21,838 nt of DNA from a virus: IMG/VR virus record IMGVR_UViG_3300031521_000375, positions 1 to 21,838 of that record. The stretch is one strand, 5' to 3'. Of the stretch, positions 13,534 to 21,233 are shown piece after piece. How positions within the stretch are numbered: the stretch's first letter is position 1; each line of letters starts with the position of its first letter. The notes below the pieces were generated by a model. The model ran no database searches. It saw only the letters and a program-made list of their open reading frames with translations, and was not told the DNA's origin. A program made the position numbers and the translations under genes.

Positions 13534-14490
13534 ATGTCAAAATTAGTTTGGGATCAATTAGGCGAAAAAACATATGAAACTGGCGTAAAGCAAGGAGTCC
13601 TGTATCCAGTTCAAACCGGAGGTTCATATTCTCTAGGTGTAGCATGGAACGGTTTAACGGCTGTTACTGAAAGTCCTTCTGGAGCAGAAGCATCACCTAT
13701 TTATGCAGATGATATTAAATACTTAAGTCTTATGTCTGCTGAGGAATTTGGAGCAACTATTGAAGCATACACTTATCCTGATGAATTTTCAGTTTGTGAT
13801 GGGTCAGGATCAATAGCAACAGGTGTATCAATAGGTCAACAGACTCGTAAGTCATTCGGTCTTTGCTATAGAACAGCTTTTGGTAATGATATTGACGGAA
13901 CAGATTATGGTTATAAACTTCATTTGATATATGGAGCAATGGCTTCACCATCAGAAAAAGGTTATAAAACCATTAATGATTCACCTGAAGCTATAACCTT
14001 TTCTTGGGCAGTAACAACTACTCCTGTAGCTTTAGATGGTTTTAAACCTACTGCTACTTTGATAATTGACTCCACTAAAGTGGTAGAGGCCAATTTAGCA
14101 GCACTTGAATTAATCCTTTATGGAACTGTTGGGGTTAATGCTCGTCTTCCATTACCTGACGAAATTGCTACTATATTTGCTGGTGAAGCACCTTCAGCTT
14201 TAGTTCTGTCAACTAGTCTTCCTGCTGATGCAGCTACTGCAGTTGTTGTTTCCTCAAGTCAAGTTCTTACTTTTAATAATAAGATACTTGAAGATTCGGT
14301 TATCGTTACAACAGCAGCTGGAGTTATTATTCCTGGAAATAAGTCATATGATGCTACAGGAAAGATACTCACATTTAAATCAACTGTAAACTTAACAGCA
14401 GCTACACCTTATCTAATTGCTGTTGTTGGAGTTGTTGATATTTACAATCAATCACTTGCTCCAGTAATTAGGAAATTTACAACTGCTTAA
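13534..14490 (+). CDS. Major tail tube protein with Ig-like C-terminal domain
   Basis: A 318-residue protein from ATG 13534 after AAGGAGGAATTT. Residues 1-205 match the major tail protein pattern: LGEKTYETGVKQGVLYP, WNGLTAVTESPSGAEASPIYADDIKYL, EEFGATIEAYTYPDEF, RKSFGLCYRTAFGNDIDG, YKLHLIYGAMASPSEK and FSWAVTTTPV. About 215-318 form a separate beta-rich domain ending VGVVDIYNQSLAPVIRKF, resembling bacterial Ig-like (SbsA-type) domains that decorate the outside of tail tubes. Hundreds of copies build the tail tube. A hairpin terminator follows immediately, consistent with strong expression. Length is near normal for tube proteins with an added domain. Confidence 0.85.
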   Translation: MSKLVWDQLGEKTYETGVKQGVLYPVQTGGSYSLGVAWNGLTAVTESPSGAEASPIYADDIKYLSLMSAEEFGATIEAYTYPDEFSVCDGSGSIATGVSIGQQTRKSFGLCYRTAFGNDIDGTDYGYKLHLIYGAMASPSEKGYKTINDSPEAITFSWAVTTTPVALDGFKPTATLIIDSTKVVEANLAALELILYGTVGVNARLPLPDEIATIFAGEAPSALVLSTSLPADAATAVVVSSSQVLTFNNKILEDSVIVTTAAGVIIPGNKSYDATGKILTFKSTVNLTAATPYLIAVVGVVDIYNQSLAPVIRKFTTA

Positions 14491-14508
14491 TTAATTAATC
14501 AAAATGGT

Positions 14509-14546
14509 GGCCTATCCTGCATTGTCAGGAGGCCTTTCTATTTATT
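14509..14546 (+). terminator. Probable rho-independent terminator after major tail protein
   Basis: GGCCT (14509-14513) and CCTG pair with CAGG and AGGCC ending at 14534, around a CATTGT loop with a two-base bulge, and are followed by TTTCTATTTATT. The T-run is interrupted, so termination is probably partial, letting later tail genes be transcribed at a lower level. Confidence 0.5.
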
Positions 14547-14565
14547 AGAAAGAGGAGGTTTTTAA

Positions 14566-15168
14566 GTGAAACAATTAACAGATTCAGAAATTTTAAAAAT
14601 TAATAATATAAACACCCATACCAAACAAATGGGTTTTGGTAACATCATTAAAGATTTACTTAATGATGGAACTCCAATTGGAAGTCCTGTAAATGCAGTT
14701 AATGCTACAAAAACTTTAACTATAGATACTCAGCCAACAATTGGAAACACCATGACTATTGGAACAAAGGTATATACCTTTGTAGCTTCAGGATCAGCAA
14801 CTACTGCAGGTAAAATCTCTATTGGTACTGATTTGCCAACTGCGAAATTAGCCATTGTTGCTGCTATAAATGGTACAGACGGAGTAAATGCTCCTCATCC
14901 ATTAGTAAGCGCTAGTGCATTTGTAGCAAATGTATGTACTATTACAGCATTAGTAGCAGGAGTAGCTGGCAATAGCATAGGTACAACAAAAGTATTTACT
15001 GCTGGAACCAATACCTTTGCATCAGCAACTTTAACTGGCGGAATAGATGGTACTATTGGCGCTGTTGGTTCTGCGCTTATAGATAATACATATCTATATA
15101 AATGTATTGCTAACAATACTACATCTGGTAAAAACTGGCGTCGTATTGCACTTGGAACAGCATTCTAA
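14566..15168 (+). CDS. Beta-rich phage structural (decoration-like) protein
   Basis: A 200-residue protein with a GTG start at 14566 after AGAGGAGGTT. The N-terminal 35 residues are helical (SEILKINNINTHTKQMGFGNIIKDLL). From about 42 to 165 there is a repetitive beta-rich domain: TLTIDTQPTIGNTMTIGTKVYTF, then AKLAIVAAINGTDGVNAPHP, then TALVAGVAGNSIGTTK and LTGGIDG. This domain type is known to me from many phage virion proteins, including head fibres and decoration proteins. The C-terminal YLYKCIANNTTSGKNWRRIALGTAF resembles a short strand motif seen at ends of fibre proteins. Located between the tail tube and chaperone genes, it may decorate the tail or the head; the location is inference. 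Confidence 0.55.
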   Translation: MKQLTDSEILKINNINTHTKQMGFGNIIKDLLNDGTPIGSPVNAVNATKTLTIDTQPTIGNTMTIGTKVYTFVASGSATTAGKISIGTDLPTAKLAIVAAINGTDGVNAPHPLVSASAFVANVCTITALVAGVAGNSIGTTKVFTAGTNTFASATLTGGIDGTIGAVGSALIDNTYLYKCIANNTTSGKNWRRIALGTAF

Positions 15169-15185
15169 ATAACATACTTTCAAAT

Positions 15186-15278
15186 GGATCTAATCTGTGT
15201 TAGCAGAAGATCCTTGTAATCATACTATATATGGTGTATGTTTGATTATAAATTTGATGGACTCTTTTAGTAGAGTCC
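15186..15278 (+). other. Hairpin cluster in the spacer after the structural gene
   Basis: The 153-base spacer 15169-15321 contains a hairpin GGATCT aa TCTG - loop TGTTAG - CAGA AGATCC (15186-15213) and a second GGACTC - eight-base loop - GAGTCC (15259-15278) followed by TTCT. Between them is a weaker, imperfect dyad around ATACTATATATGGTGTAT. Neither perfect hairpin has a full T-run. It may be a weak terminator pair, an mRNA stability element or a small RNA. Confidence 0.45.
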
Positions 15279-15321
15279 TTCTACACAGAATTTTATGTTG
15301 TTTTATAGAAAGGATTTTGAA

Positions 15322-15582
15322 ATGGAAGAAAAAACTTTTAGAACTAAAGCTATTAACGCTATAGTTAAACATTTTAATAAACAAGTTGAAAAGACCGATA
15401 ATATAACAATCAATGCAAAAGATGTTTATGTTGTTTGGGAATGCAAGACATTACAGAATAACAAAGCCCTACTTAGTACAACGGTTCCTGATGGAATGTA
15501 CTATGAATTTACTTGGAATGGTGACAAAAACGAAGGATATCTAGATAGTTATAAAAAATGGAGTAATGAAGTTATAAAATAG
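15322..15582 (+). CDS. DUF6275-like small phage protein
   Basis: I place the start at ATG 15322 (86 residues) because AAAGGA at 15309-15314 precedes it at good spacing; an ATG at 15295 would add nine residues without a ribosome binding site. The sequence EEKTFRTKAINAIVKHFNKQ followed by KDVYVVWECKTLQNNKALLST, DGMYYEFTWNGDKNEGYLD and YKKW fits the small phage family I know as DUF6275. It is an alpha-beta protein with no catalytic motif, found among structural and accessory genes of Firmicute phages. Function is unknown. Its location within the tail block suggests expression with tail proteins. Confidence 0.65.
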   Translation: MEEKTFRTKAINAIVKHFNKQVEKTDNITINAKDVYVVWECKTLQNNKALLSTTVPDGMYYEFTWNGDKNEGYLDSYKKWSNEVIK

Positions 15583-15612
15583 AAAAATTTCTCTTGAAAG
15601 GAGATATTAATT

Positions 15613-15999
15613 ATGTTAAAAAAAACAATGACTTATACAGATTACAATGGCACAGAAAGAACTGAGGATTTTTATTTCAATCTATCAAAGTCTGAAGTAA
15701 TGGAAATGGAGATGTCTACAACTGGAGGACTTAGTACAATGTTGACCAATATTGTTGCAACTCAAGATGCTCCAACTATTGTAAAAATATTTAAAGAACT
15801 TGTACTTAAGTCTTATGGTGAAAAGTCGCCAGATGGTAAAAGATTCATAAAAAGTGATGCATTAGCAACTGGCTTTTCTCAAACAGAAGCTTATTCAGAT
15901 CTATTTATGGCATTAGCTACAGATGCTACATTAGCAGCAGAATTTGTTAATGCTATTGTTCCACAAGCACCAAAACAACAAATGACAATCCCAAACTAA
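15613..15999 (+). CDS. Tail assembly chaperone candidate (gpG-like)
   Basis: A 128-residue protein from ATG 15613 with GAAAGGAGATATT upstream. It begins with a beta-hairpin-like KKTMTYTDYNGTERTEDFYFNLSKSEVMEMEM, then helical LVLKSYGEKSPDGKRFIKS and FSQTEAYSDLFMALATDATLAAEFVNAIVP, with a Gln/Pro-rich end. This pattern and the position two genes before the tape measure match tail assembly chaperones that coat the tape measure protein during tube assembly. Many phages make a longer version by programmed frameshifting; here the next gene is in the same frame after two consecutive TAA codons, so no frameshift is apparent. Confidence 0.75.
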   Translation: MLKKTMTYTDYNGTERTEDFYFNLSKSEVMEMEMSTTGGLSTMLTNIVATQDAPTIVKIFKELVLKSYGEKSPDGKRFIKSDALATGFSQTEAYSDLFMALATDATLAAEFVNAIVPQAPKQQMTIPN

Positions 16000-16023
16000 T
16001 AACTAAATAAAGGAGAGATGACA

Positions 16024-16563
16024 ATGCTTCAAATTATTATACCTGCCCTTGAAAAGTATGATGAAATTAAGGAAGAATTTATTGCTACAAAAGAGCAGTC
16101 ATTAACCTTGGAGCATTCGCTTGTCTCTATTTCCAAATGGGAATCAAAATGGTGTAAACCTTTCCTAGGAAAGAATGAACGAACTGTTGAAGAAACAATC
16201 GATTACATAAGATGTATGACCATAACACAGAATGTCCCAAAAGATGTTTATAATAATATTACTACGGATAATATTAATAGTATTGGTAAATACATAGACT
16301 CACCCATGACTGCAACTTGGTTTAGAAAAGAACGAGGATTAACATCAAATGAGATAATTACATCTGAGATAATTTATAATTGGATGATTATATATACTAT
16401 TCCTTTTGAGTGTCAAAAATGGCATTTAAATAGGCTTTTAACATTAATTAGGGTATGCGATAAAAAGAATGCCCCAAATAAAAAAATGTCAAACTCTGAG
16501 ATAATGGCTAATAATACTAAACTAAATAATGAAAGAAGAGAAAGATATAATTCTAAAGGATAA
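16024..16563 (+). CDS. Second tail assembly chaperone-position protein
   Basis: Start placed at ATG 16024 (179 residues): AGGAG at 16011-16015 is eight bases away, whereas ATG 16018 is only two bases away. Recognisable stretches are TLEHSLVSISKWESKWCKPFLG, EETIDYIRCMT and ECQKWHLNRLLTLIRVCDKKNAPNKKMS, followed by a basic tail. This is a family found between the chaperone and gp10-like genes of clostridial siphoviruses. It occupies the position of the gpT extension of lambda-type chaperones, but as an independent gene. No catalytic or membrane features. A role in tape measure handling is inference from position. Confidence 0.6.
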   Translation: MLQIIIPALEKYDEIKEEFIATKEQSLTLEHSLVSISKWESKWCKPFLGKNERTVEETIDYIRCMTITQNVPKDVYNNITTDNINSIGKYIDSPMTATWFRKERGLTSNEIITSEIIYNWMIIYTIPFECQKWHLNRLLTLIRVCDKKNAPNKKMSNSEIMANNTKLNNERRERYNSKG

Positions 16564-16575
16564 GGAGGCCGTTCT

Positions 16576-16950
16576 ATGATAACTTTTACACAAAAAGGGG
16601 ACTTATCAAAAACTAGCAAATTCTTAAGGGACCTTAAAGGCCTCCACATAAATGATTTAGATAAATATGGTCAACAAGGTGTAATTGCTCTATCTAATAA
16701 TACACCAGTTGATTCAGGGATAACAGCAGATTCTTGGTCTTATAAGATAATAAACGATAAAGGAAAAACTACTATATCATGGTTTAATTCTAGTAAAGTA
16801 GATGGCGTACCTATCGCTATAATACTACAATATGGTCATGCTACAAAAAATGGTGGATGGGTTACTGGAAGAGATTATATTAATCCTGCTATCCGACCAA
16901 TATTTGATAGGATTGTGGAATCAGCATGGAAGGAGGTTACTAAATTATGA
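16576..16950 (+). CDS. HK97 gp10-like head-tail / neck protein
   Basis: A 124-residue protein from ATG 16576 with AAGGAGG upstream. The C-terminal two thirds show the gp10-like pattern: NTPVDSGITADSWSYKI, ISWFNSSKVDGVPIAIILQYGHAT, GGWVTGRDYINPAIRPIFDRI. Members of this family act at the head-tail interface. Their genes usually lie before the major tail protein; here it lies directly before the tape measure gene, an order I also associate with some clostridial phages. It overlaps the tape measure start by four bases (ATGA), suggesting coupled translation. Confidence 0.75.
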   Translation: MITFTQKGDLSKTSKFLRDLKGLHINDLDKYGQQGVIALSNNTPVDSGITADSWSYKIINDKGKTTISWFNSSKVDGVPIAIILQYGHATKNGGWVTGRDYINPAIRPIFDRIVESAWKEVTKL

Positions 16951-19900
16951 GTACACAAGTTGATGAAAGAGTAGTCTCAATGAAGTTTGACAATAAACAA
17001 TTTGAGCAAAACACTGCAACTAGTATGAGTACACTTGATCGTTTAAAGAAGGGTTTGAATTTAGAAGGAGCGTCTAAAGGATTAGAAGGGATTAATGCTG
17101 CTGCTAAAAATGTATCTTTTGATGGTATATCTAGTGGAGTAGAAGCAATTAGTGTAAAATTCTCAGCACTACAAGTTATGGCAATAACTGTTTTAACGAA
17201 TATTACAAATTCTGCATTTAATGCTGGAAAGAATCTTGTTAAATCATTAACCATTGATCCTGTTATGGCTGGTTTTGATTCATATGAAACAAAGATAAAT
17301 GCTATTAAAACAGTTATGTCAGGTACTGGGGAAACGCTAGATCAAGTAACTAAAAGTCTTAATGATTTAAATAATTATTCAGATAAAACAGTGTATTCCT
17401 TTCAAGATATGACAGAAAATATTAGTAAATTTACTAATGCTGGATTAAGTTCTGCACAAGCAGCAACTGCTATTAAAGGTATAAGTAATGTTGCAGCTTT
17501 AGCTGGTGCTAATGCAGGAGAAGCTTCACGTGCTATGTATAATTTTGGGCAAGCATTATCTCAAGGTTCAGTAAAACTTATGGATTGGAAATCAATTGAA
17601 AATGCTAATATGGCAACTGTTGGTTTTAAAACTCAATTACTTGAGGCGGCTTTTGCAGCAGGAACATTAAAGAAAAGTGTTGATGGTCTATATGTTACAG
17701 CAAAAGGGTCAGTTATAAGTGCCACAAAAGGTTTTAATGAATCTCTTGAAGAACAATGGATGACTACTAATGTTTTAAATGCTACACTTGCTGATTATGC
17801 TAGCGAAACAACAGATATTGGTAAAAAAGCTAATGCTGCTGCTCAAGATGTTAACACTTTTAGTCAAATGCTAGATACTATGAAGGATTCAGTTAAAACT
17901 GGATGGACTAAATCTTGGGAAGCAATTATAGGAACTAAAGATCAAGCAAGAACTCTATTCACTGGTATAAACAATGCCTTTGGTTCAATAGTTGGACCTT
18001 CTATAGTTGCTCGAAATGCAATGCTTAGTTTCTGGAATCAAAATGGTGGTAGACAAGCAATAATAGATGCCTTAGGTAACTCCTTTAAAGTATTAAGTCA
18101 AATATTAGGAGCTATAGGTAAAGCTTTCCATGATGCAATACCACCTGCAACTTTTCAAGAAATAGTAAACTTTTCTAAAGGTATTAGAGATCTAACAAAA
18201 GGTTTTATAATGAATGCCGATACAGTATCAAATCTAGAATTAACATTTGAAGGTTTCTTTTCGCTTGTTGGTGTTGGAATAAAACTTGTGGTTTTTGCTT
18301 TAAATGTATTTAAAACTATTATACAAGCATTATTCCCTGCAACAGAATCTTTATCAGGTGGCTTCTTAGCTATAACGGCAAGGATTGGCGTATTCTTTGG
18401 TCTTATAAATGAAGGACTTAGTAATAGTACATTATTTAAGGATGCTTTAAAAGGAATAAGTACTGCTGTTGGTTTTTTAAGATCCATGTACATGCCATTA
18501 ATTGATGCACTTGTAAATTTTATAAAAACATCAACTCTTGTAGAAGATGTAATAAATAAGATAGTAGAGGTATTTAGTCCATATATTAACGCTCTAAAAA
18601 CTTTTATACAAACGTCAACTTTCTTTGAAGATGCTACAGATTCAATTAAAGTAGCACTTACAAATCTTGTTCCTAGCATTACAAATTTAATATCTAATAT
18701 AAAAGGGATAGATTTTAATGGGGCAACAGGTGCTTCTGATAAATTTCATACATCTTTAATATTTTTAAGTAGTGCTGGAGATAAAGTCAAAGCATCTTTC
18801 TCTGGAACAGGAGATGTTATATCAAAGATTAAGGGTATGTTTGAGACTGTAGGAAATGCAATAAAAAGTATTTTTGGTCCAGCATTATCTTCATTAATTG
18901 ATAAATTCAAAGAATTAAAATTATCTGATATTGGAGGTATTCTTGCTGGTGGAGGAATATTGGTTTTAGCTAAAAGTTTTAAAGATGCTATAGGATCAGT
19001 TAAAAAAGTTACTAGTGGATTTTCAGAAATTGTTGAAGGTATAACTGGTTCATTAGATGCCTTTCAAAAAAAACTAAAAGCAGAAGCAATATTAAAGATT
19101 GCCATAGCTATAGGTATATTAGCATTATCAGTTGTTGCATTATCAATGATACCAACTGAGGCTTTATATAAGGCTTTAGGAGCATTAACGGTTATATGTG
19201 TTGAATTATCTTTAGGTATGATGGTATTACAAAAAGCCTCTAGTTCTTCTCCAGGGTTATCGGTTAAACTTATAGCACTTGGAGTAGCAATTTTATTCAT
19301 TGCAACTGCCGTTCTTAAACTTAGTAGTATTGACAGTGGCAAAATGGCAGTTGGTGTACAAGGATTAGCTTCAATATTAACAACCCTAGCTATATTCATT
19401 AAAGTAACATCTGGAACAGCAGGGGTTCAATCTAGTGTATTAGGACTAATTGGAATTGCAGTAGCAGTATTAATTCTGTGTGATGCGGTAAAGAAATTTG
19501 GAGAAATTGATCCAAAAGTAATGGATAAAGGAATACAAGGAGTTGTCTCGGCTCTATTGGTTCTTGGGATATTTATTAAAGTTATTGGTAGTCCAGAACA
19601 TATGATTGCTGTTGGTATTGGTTTAACTTTAATGTCTGCATCATTAATTCTATTTGCTGGGGCAATTGGTATATATGCTCTTATGCCAATAGGTATTTTA
19701 GCTAAAGGTATGATTGCTATTGCCATTGCCTTAGCTATTTTAGGTGTTGCTGCAGTAGCAATGAGTAATCCAGGTGTATTAGCCGGATCAGCTGCAATAT
19801 TAGTTCTTGTTATAGCATTAGGAATGTTAGTTCCAGTTATAGCAATACTGGGGAATCTGCCTATTAAAGTTATAGGTATAGCATTATTAGCTTTAGCAGG

Positions 19901-21233
19901 AATATTTGTAGTTCTAGGATTAGCTGGTTTAATATTAGCACCATTAGCTCCTGTAATACTTACTTTAGCAGCAGCTATTGGACTTATTGGTGTAGGAGTA
20001 TTTCTTCTAGGTGGAGGACTTTTACTATTCTCTGCTGGATTAGCAGCTCTTACGGTTTCAAGTGCAGCATTCGTTGCAGCATTCGTTGCAGGTGTTATAA
20101 CTCTATTAAAATTAATTCCTACAATTGCAAACCTTGTTGGTGCGGGCATAATAGCCTTAGCCAATGCAATAGTTGCAGCCATGCCTTCAGTTGTTGCAGC
20201 CGTAATAGCCATTGAGACTGGTCTTATCGCAGCATTTGATGCCCTTATTATTCCAGTTGTTCAAGCGGCTGTAAAGTTTATATTAACTTTATTAGTAGAA
20301 ATAGCTAAATATATTGTCCCAATGGTTACAGCTGGACTGCAATTAGTTTTAGGATTTGTAAATGGAATGATTAATAATATGCCACAAATCATAGCAACAG
20401 CGGTTAAGTTTATGTTGGTCTTTTTAAATGGTATAAAAAGTCAGATACCAGCTGTGATTAATGCGGCTGTTGGAATTGTTTTAACTTTTGTAGCATCCAT
20501 TGGATCTAAGATTTATATGATTGTTGATTCTGCACTACAATTTATTCTAGCATTTATAAATGGATTAGCAAATGCCATTAGAAATAATACGCCTGCTATA
20601 ACTGCTGCTTGTCGTAATTTAATAACGGCTATAATAGGTGCAATTGCTAGTATGTATGGAATGCTATTTGATGTTGGTGGAAATATAATTAAAGGTGTTA
20701 TTAGTGGTATTAAGAGTATGGCTGGAGCATTAGTTGATGCCGCATTATCAGTAGTATCTATGTTACCAACAGCTGTTAAAAAGTTTTTGGGGATTAAGTC
20801 TCCATCTAGAGTATTTGCTGAAATTGGTAGGTATACTGGTCAAGGTTTAGTTAATGGTTTAGTTAGTTTTAAAAGTAAAGTTGCAGATTCTGCTACAGAT
20901 CTTGGGGCAAGTGCGGTTAATGCTATGTCAAACGCTATTGCTGGTATTTCAGACATAGTTAATGACAATATTGATACAAACCTGATGGATGGTGTTAATG
21001 GTTATGCTATAGCAGGTTCAGTCAATTTAGCAAACAATACTGCTAGAGATATTCAGGCAAATAAACAGAGTACAAATACTGATACTCAAACAGTAGTCAG
21101 TAATCCTATAACTCCTGATCCGTCTTTTAGTAATGTATTTAATATTAAGAGTAATGATCCTAAGGGGGTCGCAGATGAAGTATCTCGTATAATACAAAAA
21201 CAAATAGAGAGGAGAAAATCAGCATGGGCATAG
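16947..21233 (+). CDS. Tail tape measure protein
   Basis: A 1428-residue protein, by far the longest here. It sets tail length and is ejected into the host envelope. Start ATG 16947 after AGGAGG within the preceding gene. The N-terminal 300 residues contain the tape measure pattern: DPVMAGFDSYETKINAIKTV, DLNNYSDKTVYSFQDMTENI, FTNAGLSSAQAATAIKGISN and GQALSQGSVKLMDWKSIENAN. About residues 708-1208 are a long series of hydrophobic Ala/Val/Ile/Leu helices that could span membranes. The C-terminal part has FLGIKSPSRVFAEIGRYTGQGLVNGL, a motif very common near the end of Firmicute tape measures. No lytic transglycosylase or peptidase domain is obvious. At about 0.15 nm per residue (an established rule) the tail would be around 210 nm, an inference. 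Confidence 0.92.
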   Translation: MSTQVDERVVSMKFDNKQFEQNTATSMSTLDRLKKGLNLEGASKGLEGINAAAKNVSFDGISSGVEAISVKFSALQVMAITVLTNITNSAFNAGKNLVKSLTIDPVMAGFDSYETKINAIKTVMSGTGETLDQVTKSLNDLNNYSDKTVYSFQDMTENISKFTNAGLSSAQAATAIKGISNVAALAGANAGEASRAMYNFGQALSQGSVKLMDWKSIENANMATVGFKTQLLEAAFAAGTLKKSVDGLYVTAKGSVISATKGFNESLEEQWMTTNVLNATLADYASETTDIGKKANAAAQDVNTFSQMLDTMKDSVKTGWTKSWEAIIGTKDQARTLFTGINNAFGSIVGPSIVARNAMLSFWNQNGGRQAIIDALGNSFKVLSQILGAIGKAFHDAIPPATFQEIVNFSKGIRDLTKGFIMNADTVSNLELTFEGFFSLVGVGIKLVVFALNVFKTIIQALFPATESLSGGFLAITARIGVFFGLINEGLSNSTLFKDALKGISTAVGFLRSMYMPLIDALVNFIKTSTLVEDVINKIVEVFSPYINALKTFIQTSTFFEDATDSIKVALTNLVPSITNLISNIKGIDFNGATGASDKFHTSLIFLSSAGDKVKASFSGTGDVISKIKGMFETVGNAIKSIFGPALSSLIDKFKELKLSDIGGILAGGGILVLAKSFKDAIGSVKKVTSGFSEIVEGITGSLDAFQKKLKAEAILKIAIAIGILALSVVALSMIPTEALYKALGALTVICVELSLGMMVLQKASSSSPGLSVKLIALGVAILFIATAVLKLSSIDSGKMAVGVQGLASILTTLAIFIKVTSGTAGVQSSVLGLIGIAVAVLILCDAVKKFGEIDPKVMDKGIQGVVSALLVLGIFIKVIGSPEHMIAVGIGLTLMSASLILFAGAIGIYALMPIGILAKGMIAIAIALAILGVAAVAMSNPGVLAGSAAILVLVIALGMLVPVIAILGNLPIKVIGIALLALAGIFVVLGLAGLILAPLAPVILTLAAAIGLIGVGVFLLGGGLLLFSAGLAALTVSSAAFVAAFVAGVITLLKLIPTIANLVGAGIIALANAIVAAMPSVVAAVIAIETGLIAAFDALIIPVVQAAVKFILTLLVEIAKYIVPMVTAGLQLVLGFVNGMINNMPQIIATAVKFMLVFLNGIKSQIPAVINAAVGIVLTFVASIGSKIYMIVDSALQFILAFINGLANAIRNNTPAITAACRNLITAIIGAIASMYGMLFDVGGNIIKGVISGIKSMAGALVDAALSVVSMLPTAVKKFLGIKSPSRVFAEIGRYTGQGLVNGLVSFKSKVADSATDLGASAVNAMSNAIAGISDIVNDNIDTNLMDGVNGYAIAGSVNLANNTARDIQANKQSTNTDTQTVVSNPITPDPSFSNVFNIKSNDPKGVADEVSRIIQKQIERRKSAWA

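Noticed and set aside
18155-18679. Antisense open frame opposite the tape measure gene
   Set aside because: No ribosome binding site and no domain; a shadow of the real gene on the other strand.
20068-20091. Tandem GCATTCGTTGCA repeat as a functional site
   Set aside because: Only two 12-base copies in frame within an Ala/Val/Phe-rich helix; likely codon-level duplication in the tape measure gene.
19427-20212. Long antisense open frame opposite the tape measure gene
   Set aside because: It mirrors the hydrophobic Ala/Ile/Val-rich part of the tape measure gene, has biased composition, no ribosome binding site and no recognisable domain; all other genes are on the + strand.
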